Shown here piece after piece: positions 1-5,538 of a stretch of 8,701 nucleotides of DNA. Origin of the DNA: Pseudomonadota bacterium (GTDB taxonomy: Bacteria; Desulfobacterota; WTBG01; CAIYCZ01); assembly GCA_026388865.1 (NCBI GenBank), contig JAPLIX010000235.1, positions 1 to 8,701 on the forward strand. Reading direction: 5' to 3'. The position numbers and the translations under genes were made by a program. Position 1 is the stretch's first letter, and every line of letters begins with the position of its first letter. The notes beneath the pieces were generated by a model. The model was not told the DNA's origin, did no database searches, and was given only the letters and a program-made list of their open reading frames with translations.

Positions 1-115
1 AACTATTGTCTCTAAAGAAATACAGACTAAGGATGATATATTTTAACAAATATTATTACATTTTACAGGCATGTTTTTAAAGTAGCAATAAAAATAACAA
101 GGTAAGAAAGGTAAG

Positions 116-250
116 GGGTCTACACTCTTGACAATGGCATCTGGTATTGATGCGCGGGGGAGTAAATAAGAGAAAGCGGTGAATATATTAATGTGAAAGA
201 ATCAGGGGTTTTTATAAGAGAGTTGCTGTGTTGCAGTGACCTTGGAGAAA
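116..250 (+). pseudogene. Decayed remnant of a REP-associated (Y1) transposase
   Basis: An ATG at 134 is preceded by GGGGTCTACACTCTTGACA, which resembles the leader of REP-associated tyrosine (Y1) transposase genes as I remember them. The first codons read M-A-S-G-I-D-A-R-G and then stop. This resembles the usual start of the family (M-A/P-R-x-A-R-I-D-A-P-G) with a small deletion and a frameshift. Around 217-250 the bases coding R-E-L-L-C resemble the C-terminal 'LLCYWAVRELG' segment with further small deletions. The middle of the gene is missing, so only about 135 bases of a roughly 700-900 base gene would remain. The REP-like double hairpin at 292-362 lies just downstream, which fits the known RAYT/REP association. 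The match is from memory and short, so this is tentative. Confidence 0.3.
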
Positions 251-291
251 CAAAAAAAACTAAGAGGAAGTTTTAAAGCCACCTCTAAAAA

Positions 292-362
292 TGTCATTCT
301 CGTGAAAACGGGAATCTATAACCAATTGAAATTACTGGACTCCCGCCTGCGCGGGAGTGACA
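292..362. repeat. REP-like double-hairpin repeat
   Basis: The ends are an inverted pair, TGTCATTC (292-299) and GAGTGACA (355-362), with one mismatch. Inside are two hairpins. The left is TCTCGT-GAAA-ACGGGA (298-313, one G-U type mismatch). The right is TCCCGC-CTGC-GCGGGA (341-356, perfect). This architecture, a TGTCATTC-type end with two back-to-back G/C-rich hairpins, is that of short dispersed palindromic elements common between bacterial genes. The left hairpin looks partly decayed. No copy elsewhere in the window matches it closely, so its repeat status is inferred from form. Confidence 0.55.
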
Positions 363-569
363 GACGGGGAATTATTAGAGGTTACCTTAAGATATAAAGC
401 GGCGAATCAATCTGACAAGAGTGTAGACCTCATTGATTTTTCTAAACCATGCTCTTGCACATCAGAGGATATTAGGTTACTGTTAAATCGAATAATTGAC
501 CGGTTTCATGCCTCGCAAGTTCCGAAAACATTCGGAATCAAGAGGCATGTATCTGAAAAGAATAATTAA
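357..569 (+). CDS. Doubtful hypothetical protein (70 codons)
   Basis: This frame opens at a GTG inside the right hairpin of the REP-like element and gives a 70-residue product with no family I recognise. It is mostly polar, with no signal peptide or membrane segment. There is no separate ribosome binding site, only GGGAG from the repeat directly abutting the GTG. The only start lies in the repeat, and the 3' third (507-549) is a near-perfect interrupted palindrome. It is therefore more likely an accidental frame, or the tail of a gene whose 5' part was replaced by the repeat. The central stretch (SEDIRLLLNRIIDRFHAS) could form an amphipathic helix, which is why it is listed at all. Confidence 0.15.
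   Translation: MTDGELLEVTLRYKAANQSDKSVDLIDFSKPCSCTSEDIRLLLNRIIDRFHASQVPKTFGIKRHVSEKNN
507..549. repeat. Interrupted palindrome (two nested stems)
   Basis: The outer arms CATGCCTC (507-514) and GAGGCATG (542-549) are perfectly complementary over 8 bases. The inner arms TTCCGAA (520-526) and TTCGGAA (531-537) are perfect over 7 bases around an AACA loop. The two stems are separated by small internal loops of 5 and 4 bases. This would fold as one stable hairpin in DNA or RNA. It is the first of three hairpins upstream of the M50 peptidase gene. No T-run follows, so it is not an ordinary terminator. Confidence 0.6.
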
Positions 570-581
570 ACTCCGGGAAGC

Positions 582-618
582 CCCCGCCTTGTGGCGGGGA
601 GATTCACAAGTGTGAATC
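582..618. repeat. Two adjacent perfect hairpins upstream of the M50 gene
   Basis: CCCCGCC-TTGT-GGCGGGG (582-599) is followed after one base by GATTCACA-AG-TGTGAATC (601-618), an 18-base perfect palindrome with a 2-base centre. Neither is followed by a T-tract. The second has the form of an operator for a dimeric regulator. The pair could equally be a dispersed repeat or a structured 5' leader of the peptidase mRNA, whose start lies 39 bases further on. Confidence 0.5.
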
Positions 619-657
619 ATACAAAGCAGTCAGCAGCATAAAAAAAGGAGTTGTATC

Positions 658-1290
658 GTGGGATTGATATCACTGCTGTTCAGCCATCCGGATCAGTTCT
701 TGGTGCTTGCCGTATTGCTGCTCTATTCTATTATTGCCCATGAAGTTGCGCATGGATGGGTGGCCTATCTCTGGGGTGATGACACTGCCCGGCGCTACGG
801 CCGGTTAACGCTTAACCCGGCCTCTCACATTGATCCGGTAGGCCTGCTCATGCTTTTTATTGTGGGGTTCGGCTGGGCAAAACCAGTGCCGGTAAATTAC
901 TATAAACTGGGAAACTCCCGGCTCGCGCTGATGAGCGTTTCACTTGCCGGGTGCGCGGCCAATATTCTTATCGCGATCATCGCGCTTTTTTTGCTGCAGT
1001 TTGAAGAGGTGAGCGCCAGCCCGGCTTTTTCGACCCCGCTGACGATACTGGTGCGCATCAATATCATCTTAGGGGCTTTCAATTTAATCCCTATTCCGCC
1101 GCTTGACGGGTCAAAAATCCTTATGAGTTTACTGCCTCAGGAGGCGCAGCATAACCTGGCACGGCTCGAACCATACGGGTTTTTTATTCTGGCACTACTG
1201 CTCTTTACCGGGGTCCTGGATCCCGTAATACGTTTTATGCAGAATTTAATTTATGGTTTTATTACGCTTCTGTTCAGCTTATTTACTTAG
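658..1290 (+). CDS. Site-2 protease family M50 membrane metallopeptidase
   Basis: This is a membrane-embedded zinc peptidase of the short, PDZ-less site-2-protease group (210 residues; the usual length is about 200-230). The zinc site is visible. HEVAH (residues 28-32) lies in the first hydrophobic segment, and FNLIPIPPLDG (141-151) supplies the N/D motif whose Asp150 is the expected third ligand. NPASHIDPVG (53-62) and KPVPVNYY (75-82) are characteristic loops of this subgroup. Four to five hydrophobic segments place it in the inner membrane. The GTG start is supported by AAAAAAGGAG at 641-650 with 7 bases of spacing. Its substrate cannot be inferred: members cleave membrane-bound proteins such as anti-sigma factors, but many short members have no known target. 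A palindromic repeat starts immediately after the TAG stop. The family call is firm; the role is unknown. Confidence 0.93.
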   Translation: MGLISLLFSHPDQFLVLAVLLLYSIIAHEVAHGWVAYLWGDDTARRYGRLTLNPASHIDPVGLLMLFIVGFGWAKPVPVNYYKLGNSRLALMSVSLAGCAANILIAIIALFLLQFEEVSASPAFSTPLTILVRINIILGAFNLIPIPPLDGSKILMSLLPQEAQHNLARLEPYGFFILALLLFTGVLDPVIRFMQNLIYGFITLLFSLFT

Positions 1291-1440
1291 CAGGCGGGTG
1301 AAAAACACCCATCTGCTTTGTTGCGCTCATCCTTCGTCATTGCGACGTACGGTAATGTACGACTCATTCCTCAGGATTTCGCGCGCCTTGCATCTGGATG
1401 TTTTTGACCAGCCTGGAAAAACAACTTTTTCAACAACCTG
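1291..1440. repeat. Long palindromic dispersed-repeat-like element
   Basis: The left end (1291-1306, CAGGCGGGTGAAAAAC) is the inverse of 1400-1415 (GTTTTTGACCAGCCTG) at 14 of 16 positions. A second, weaker copy of the right end lies at 1425-1440 (CTTTTTCAACAACCTG). At the centre, CGTAC-GGTAAT-GTACG (1346-1361) is a perfect hairpin. The arms between remain partly complementary, so the unit could fold into one long imperfect stem. It resembles, from memory, a repeat found downstream of genes in deltaproteobacterial and related genomes. It abuts the M50 stop codon, so it could also shape the mRNA 3' end. Confidence 0.6.
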
Positions 1441-1443
1441 TTA

Positions 1444-1629
1444 GAGTGCGGGGAAGCATGCGCGGCTGAGATGGCGCACACTGCCAGATGAAGTCCGAAA
1501 TCTAGTTAGGCTGAATCCCAACTCTCGCATTTGATACATAAGCTGCACTTTCTCGCCTCTAATACCCACCACAAGATGTTAATTGTTTGTCCGAACAACC
1601 CCTGCCCATATATTGCGGCGGATTTTTCA
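1444..1629. other. Intergenic region without a supported gene
   Basis: No reading frame here has a ribosome binding site or protein-like composition. Short frames that cross it also run through the promoter and leader at 1630-1780 and into the secreted-protein gene in the wrong phase. I see no RNA gene. Confidence 0.5.
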
Positions 1630-1658
1630 TTGACACACAATCATCACCGGCCTATACT
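1630..1658 (+). promoter_or_regulatory. Strong sigma70-type promoter for the secreted-protein gene
   Basis: A perfect -35 TTGACA (1630-1635) is separated by exactly 17 bases from TATACT (1653-1658), a 5-of-6 match to the -10 consensus. Transcription would start near 1665, giving a leader of roughly 115 bases that contains two direct repeats. This is the best promoter match in the window. Confidence 0.65.
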
Positions 1659-1669
1659 TCATTCATCCG

Positions 1670-1718
1670 AAAGCGAGTTCCTATCAATTGCGCATCTCAA
1701 AGCGAGTTCTTATCAATT
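1670..1718 (+). repeat. Two 20-base direct repeats in the leader
   Basis: AAAGCGAGTTCCTATCAATT (1670-1689) recurs as AAAGCGAGTTCTTATCAATT (1699-1718), with 19 of 20 bases identical and a period of 29. The pair lies just after the predicted transcription start at about 1665. That position suits operator half-sites or an RNA element, though a simple local duplication is possible. Confidence 0.6.
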
Positions 1719-1761
1719 CCGTACCTTATTGCATGGTCACTTCATAGTTTGAATCACGTCT

Positions 1762-4275
1762 TTGTGGGAGGGAGATTCCACGAACAAAAAACTCTTGAAA
1801 GTAGGGTCTATATTTGTTTTTTTATTTCTTTTACTTTATGGAATCAGTTGTGCGCTGACCACAACCACGACATCAATTCCATTTACTATTCTGATCACTT
1901 CTTCATCATCTTCTTCTACGACAACAACCGCAATTGGACATTCTTACTGGAATAAATCCGGATCATCCTGGTCAACATATACTCCGGGTTCTTCTGCCAA
2001 TATTCTGATAGATCAAAATTCTGAGCAATTATTAATTGATTCTGATCCGACGAATATGATTCAGATGTTTAATGCTGGTACTTATGAAGATGCGTCTAAT
2101 AATTCTTTAACAGATGTTTTAGGATTAACAGTTTATCAGGGTAAATTATATCTTACGGCTTCTCATAGTCTTATGAATGATAATGGAGGATATATTTTCA
2201 AAACTGATGGTGCATCTGATCCGGTTCCTTTTTATCAACTTCCATTAACAAATGGAGAAAATAATCAGGGCGCTAGATTAATGAGAGTTATTAATGGAAA
2301 ATTGTATGTTCCTGGAACAGATACAAATGGCTATCCCGCAGGGGTTCCAGATTCGGGTGGCGGGGGTGGAATTTATATTTATGATGGAACATCTAATACA
2401 TGGTCATCAGAATATGTGACTGATGGTAATAATACTGGTTCCTATGGTGGTGTACAAAATTCACGGACTGATCATTTAGTAGATATTGTTTATTTTAATA
2501 ATAAGTATTATGCAACAGTAAATTTTTCAAGTGGTGCTAATGTTGGAGAAACTGCTGTGGTGACATCTCTCACAGGAAATTCCGGATCATGGTCTATTAG
2601 TACTAATGTTAATCCCAGTATTACTAATGCCTTGAATTTCCCTTCCTCGTATTGGGGTATTACTGAACTTACAATTTTTGATAATAATATATATGCCGCT
2701 GCTGGAACTAGAATGGCAACCTTCGCTTGTAGTCAAGGCAGTTATAGTTGTCAATGTGAGAATGCATCTTGTTTAAATCCCAATCCTCTTTATGAATTTG
2801 ATGGCACTAATTGGACTGAAATACCATATACTACACTTGGAACAACTGGTCCTGGTCCGAGTGGGAATACTGCTCCCGACCCGATAACTTGTTTTGCTGC
2901 TTTTAATAATGGAACAGCAAATAATTTATACTTTGGAACGACAAGTAAAATTTATCAATTTAACGGTTCAACAACTCCAGCCACTGTTGTTTGGCCTAAT
3001 TCTGCAAATGTTTGGAATATGAATGTTCATAATGGAAAATTGTATGCCGGTATTGGGAACAATTATATTTCCGATCAATGTGGAACATCTGCTCTTAATG
3101 GTTGTAGATGGTTTGAATATATGGGAGACAATGTAAACAATGGTAATGCTCAAATTTGGCAAACTTCCGATGGCATCAATTGGACTCAAACAGCAGCTTT
3201 AACTACCGAGGGGGCAGTTTCCAGTGTTATTAGTTTTAGAGGAAGATTATGGGCTGGAATTTCTAACGGCCAAAGTAATCGCGGGGGAAAACTTTACGCT
3301 GCTCAATTATATAATTCAGGAACTTATGTTAGTGAACCATATGATACTCATAATACTAATGTTACATATACAATTTCTATACATCAAGATACCGTTCCTA
3401 ATACAAATGCAGGAATTCAAATTAAAACGTCTGATACTCAAGATGGATTAAGTTCATTATCATTTACAGGACCCGGCGGAACTTCAAATCCAAGTGATCT
3501 TTATACTGATGGAAATCAGATTAGTGGTTCAGAATGGATTCAATATCAAGTCGTTTTGACTCAAAATAATAATAATAAATATGGCCCTGCGGTGAATTCT
3601 ATTACTATTGATTACACTGGGACTCCTATTACCACTTCTTCTACGCCCACAACATCAATTTTACCACCAACTACCTCCAGCACGTCATCGACCAGTATCC
3701 AGCCTAGCACCTCTTCCACTTCATCTAGTACCACTATCAGCAGTAGTTCAACCAGCAGCTCATCTTCAACGACTACGGTAGCAAAAACAACATCAACGTC
3801 GTCAGTGGCGAAGACAACATCAACAACGACAGTGTCTGTTACTACTACTATTATAAGCACTACAACAACTGTAAAAGGGATCTGCCCGGCAACGAAAGCG
3901 CTGGGAGGGGATAGTCATGCAATAACCACCCTGGACATGTTGCGAGACCAGATACTGGCGAAGGCTGCGACGGGAAGTCAGTATATTGCCCTGTACTATA
4001 AACATGCCCCGGAGATTACCCATATATTTGAATCTCAGCCCGAGCTTGAAGTAAAGGCACGGAAGCTCATCTTGGGTTTGCTCCCTGCAATTGGTGACCT
4101 GATAGCCGGACGGAAAGCCATGATACAGGAGAGTACTGTGCAGGAAGGGCTTATGGTTATAGATAATTTGTCATCACAGGCAAGCCCTGCACTCAGTGAA
4201 GACCTGCGTCAGATCAGGCAGGATATTCAGAGCGGGATTATTTTTAATACCTTTAAGGTGAAAATCCAGAAGTAG
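1762..4275 (+). CDS. Secreted Ser/Thr-linker protein: propeller, beta-sandwich, Cys-box C-terminal domain
   Basis: This is a large exported protein of unknown function (837 codons from TTG 1762; the probable true start is codon 1780, see the ribosome binding site entry). Residues 7-29 form a signal segment (NKKLLK then a hydrophobic run to GISC). Cys30 might be lipidated, but Gly at -3 is a poor lipobox. Ser/Thr-rich residues 33-57 follow. Seven repeats of the type 'x-N-G-K-L-Y-x-x-G' start near residues 127, 180, 248, 310, 389, 426 and 495, several paired with 'Y-x-F-D-G-T-x-W', as in Kelch-like beta-propellers. Residues 516-620 look like a beta-sandwich ending WIQYQVVL...SITIDYTG. A Ser/Thr linker (621-707) leads to a helical C-terminal domain (708-837) starting ICPATKALGGD, with LRDQIL and YIALYYKHAPEI, resembling the CFI-box-CTERM type. 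The centre is very AT-rich compared with both ends. It probably acts at the cell surface; ligand unknown. Confidence 0.85.
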   Translation: MWEGDSTNKKLLKVGSIFVFLFLLLYGISCALTTTTTSIPFTILITSSSSSSTTTTAIGHSYWNKSGSSWSTYTPGSSANILIDQNSEQLLIDSDPTNMIQMFNAGTYEDASNNSLTDVLGLTVYQGKLYLTASHSLMNDNGGYIFKTDGASDPVPFYQLPLTNGENNQGARLMRVINGKLYVPGTDTNGYPAGVPDSGGGGGIYIYDGTSNTWSSEYVTDGNNTGSYGGVQNSRTDHLVDIVYFNNKYYATVNFSSGANVGETAVVTSLTGNSGSWSISTNVNPSITNALNFPSSYWGITELTIFDNNIYAAAGTRMATFACSQGSYSCQCENASCLNPNPLYEFDGTNWTEIPYTTLGTTGPGPSGNTAPDPITCFAAFNNGTANNLYFGTTSKIYQFNGSTTPATVVWPNSANVWNMNVHNGKLYAGIGNNYISDQCGTSALNGCRWFEYMGDNVNNGNAQIWQTSDGINWTQTAALTTEGAVSSVISFRGRLWAGISNGQSNRGGKLYAAQLYNSGTYVSEPYDTHNTNVTYTISIHQDTVPNTNAGIQIKTSDTQDGLSSLSFTGPGGTSNPSDLYTDGNQISGSEWIQYQVVLTQNNNNKYGPAVNSITIDYTGTPITTSSTPTTSILPPTTSSTSSTSIQPSTSSTSSSTTISSSSTSSSSSTTTVAKTTSTSSVAKTTSTTTVSVTTTIISTTTTVKGICPATKALGGDSHAITTLDMLRDQILAKAATGSQYIALYYKHAPEITHIFESQPELEVKARKLILGLLPAIGDLIAGRKAMIQESTVQEGLMVIDNLSSQASPALSEDLRQIRQDIQSGIIFNTFKVKIQK
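1766..1774 (+). promoter_or_regulatory. Shine-Dalgarno that points to an ACG codon
   Basis: GGGAGGGAG is an excellent ribosome binding site. Counting from its GGAGG core (1767-1771), 8 bases lead to ACG at 1780. The following codons read N-K-K-L-L-K and then a hydrophobic run, a typical signal-peptide start. The nearest conventional start codons are TTG at 1762, which lies upstream of the site, and TTG at 1795, which is 23 bases from the core. Confidence 0.55.
3778..3831 (+). repeat. 27-base tandem repeat coding VAKTTST in the linker
   Basis: Two 27-base units (3778-3804 and 3805-3831) encode VAKTTSTSS and VAKTTSTTT. The Val-Ala-Lys codons differ only at third positions (gta gca aaa against gtg gcg aag). 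The duplication is therefore not recent, or it has been under selection for the peptide. It sits in the Ser/Thr-rich linker before the C-terminal domain. Confidence 0.6.
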
Positions 4276-4300
4276 AAAGTTTGTCTGGGGATTAGGCAAG

Positions 4301-4327
4301 GCAGGGTCAACAATGGCCCTGCTTTTT
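4301..4327 (+). terminator. Rho-independent terminator of the secreted-protein gene
   Basis: GCAGGGTC (4301-4308) pairs with GGCCCTGC (4315-4322) over 8 bases including one G-U pair. The loop is AACAAT and TTTTT (4323-4327) follows directly. It lies 25 bases after the TAG stop. Confidence 0.85.
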
Positions 4328-4830
4328 GCTATCAACATATTGTGGTGTCATCATAAAGGTGCAAATGCGCGACTTCTGCTATCAAGCGTTACAATTCTCA
4401 CTGCTTAAATAATTCACTGTTTCATTAAGAAGTCATCTTTAATATTGTCAGATTGATCAAGACTACACTTTCACTTTTGTCATATACAATATGGTGGCGA
4501 CTGAAGGCTACCTGACTATTGGGGCATATCAATTATTTGTTGAGAAAATTAACAGTAAAAAATATTTGGAAACTAAAGGAGCAGATTTGAAGTAAATAAT
4601 TTGATTATGATAACCATGTGAGTACAACCTCCAGACTGATTTGTGGATGCGTAGAGTTACCCGCAGATTCCGTCTTATTGAAACACCCCGGTATTTTTTT
4701 GCCGGCGGGCCCTGTCAGCAGGGTTCAAACAGCCTTCGGCATGGCGCGCGGTACTAACAGGTTCCTATAACTTTTACCGGTATCCTGACGTGAAAGCTCC
4801 GTCCCGCTCAAGAGGGATGGGCGGTAAGCC
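4328..4830. other. 500-base intergenic region between convergent genes
   Basis: This is the space between the plus-strand secreted-protein gene and the minus-strand ATP10-like gene, whose 3' ends face each other. Apart from the small frame at 4491-4595 I see no gene. GCCCTG-TCAG-CAGGGT (4709-4724) is a short hairpin, but no T-run follows it on the minus strand. The minus-strand operon therefore has no clear intrinsic terminator here. Confidence 0.4.
4491..4595 (+). CDS. Possible small protein or gene remnant (34 codons)
   Basis: An ATG at 4491 starts a 34-codon frame whose product begins MVATEGYLTIGAYQLFVEK and ends in a lysine-rich tail. The same frame stays open about 16 codons upstream of the ATG, coding a hydrophobic, protein-like run (DYTFTFVIYN). 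The frame could therefore be the 3' end of a longer gene that has lost its front. There is no ribosome binding site before 4491. I do not recognise the family. It is listed because its amino-acid mix looks coding rather than random. Confidence 0.2.
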   Translation: MVATEGYLTIGAYQLFVEKINSKKYLETKGADLK

Positions 4831-5451
4831 TCACTGTGCAAGCTTCTCGGCAAGGTCAAAAAGATTTTTGAGCATCTCCGGATTTGCAAAGCCCTGTCCC
4901 TGCCACCGAATGATGCCCTCTTTATCCAGCAGAAAGGCATAGCCGTAGCGGGGGTCAAGATTAAGCGCCTGGATATATTTTTCAATATCACCGTACATGG
5001 TCACCACATTCCGGTGTTTTTCCCGAGGAATGCCTGCCCGCATGCCGCCATCGATCATGAAGCGCATGAACTTGTATCCGCGCGAAAGCATGGGCACCTC
5101 GTAGAAGGTAAATCCCTTTTTATTCCCATACCGCGCAGCAAACGGCTCAAGCCATGAGTCAAGCTGGGACTGGCTCTCGCGCAGGAAAGCCACCGTGAGA
5201 AGCGTTACGCTGCCCCTGGTTGCATCCGGCAGGGATACCGGGGTATTTGCCAGCGAATCATCTTTTACTTCGGGAAACTTTTTTCCGATGTTTGGATTTA
5301 TTGTCTCTGTCATGGTGCTTGACCTCGCTGATTGTGGTTTTTCTGCTGCAGGCTGCTGTGCCTGCGCGATTTGAAACATGCAAGCAATAATTAAAAGCAT
5401 GCATACAAGCCGGATATAAAACAATAACGTCATAAAATATTTACTTACCAT
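4831..5451 (-). CDS. ATP10-like thioredoxin-fold exported protein
   Basis: The protein has 206 residues from the chosen start. It resembles the ATP10 family, known in mitochondria for F0 ATP synthase assembly. The family landmarks are GKKFPEV near the mature N terminus, LDSWLEPF (87-94), GMRAGIPREKHRNVVTMYGD (116-135) and YAFLLDKEGIIRWQGQGFA (151-169). The last reads like the strand end of a thioredoxin/peroxiredoxin fold. There is no cysteine in the mature part and no CXXC, so thiol redox chemistry is unlikely. The N terminus (MVSKYF then a hydrophobic run to AQA-QQ) is a signal peptide or anchor, which places it in the periplasm or on the membrane. The start at 5451 is preferred over the ATG at 5493 because AAGGAGA (5461-5467, complement) lies 9 bases before it. 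It follows rlmN after 87 bases, probably in one transcript. Its bacterial role is unknown. Confidence 0.75.
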   Translation of the reverse strand: MVSKYFMTLLFYIRLVCMLLIIACMFQIAQAQQPAAEKPQSARSSTMTETINPNIGKKFPEVKDDSLANTPVSLPDATRGSVTLLTVAFLRESQSQLDSWLEPFAARYGNKKGFTFYEVPMLSRGYKFMRFMIDGGMRAGIPREKHRNVVTMYGDIEKYIQALNLDPRYGYAFLLDKEGIIRWQGQGFANPEMLKNLFDLAEKLAQ

Positions 5452-5538
5452 ACGGTCATGTCTCCTTGAAAAAAGTTTGAAATTGTCAGGCAAAAATATG
5501 GGCGCGGCAGGATCTTAAAAACCGGTCAGGCGGATTAT

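Noticed and set aside
1..657. CRISPR array or tRNA in the repeat-rich 5' region
   Set aside because: The hairpins are all different, with no regularly spaced identical repeats, and no tRNA cloverleaf or GTTCRA T-arm with a matching acceptor was found.
1587..1955. 122-codon plus-strand frame overlapping the start of the secreted-protein gene
   Set aside because: It crosses the strong promoter, the direct repeats and the ribosome binding site, and its product is rich in His/Phe/Ile runs with no domain. The signal peptide and Ser/Thr region make sense only in the other phase.
3612..3860. Minus-strand frame rich in valine and acidic residues
   Set aside because: It is the antisense of the ACN/TCN triplets of the Ser/Thr linker, so the low-complexity V/E/D product is an artefact.
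3620..3900. Ser/Thr codon run as a phase-variation microsatellite
   Set aside because: The run mixes many different ACN/TCN/AGC codons with no long uniform unit, so slippage-driven frame switching is unlikely apart from the 27-base duplication listed.
4683..4730. Hairpin-like GC-rich stretch with an internal T-run, considered as terminator of the minus-strand genes
   Set aside because: CCGG-TATTTTTTTG-CCGG has only 4 pairs with the T-run in the loop, and the GCCCTG/CAGGGT stem has no T-run after it on the minus strand.
4725..4991. 88-codon minus-strand frame overlapping the 3' end of the ATP10-like gene
   Set aside because: It overlaps the conserved C-terminal motif of the ATP10-like gene in another phase, and its basic, Arg-rich product resembles no family.
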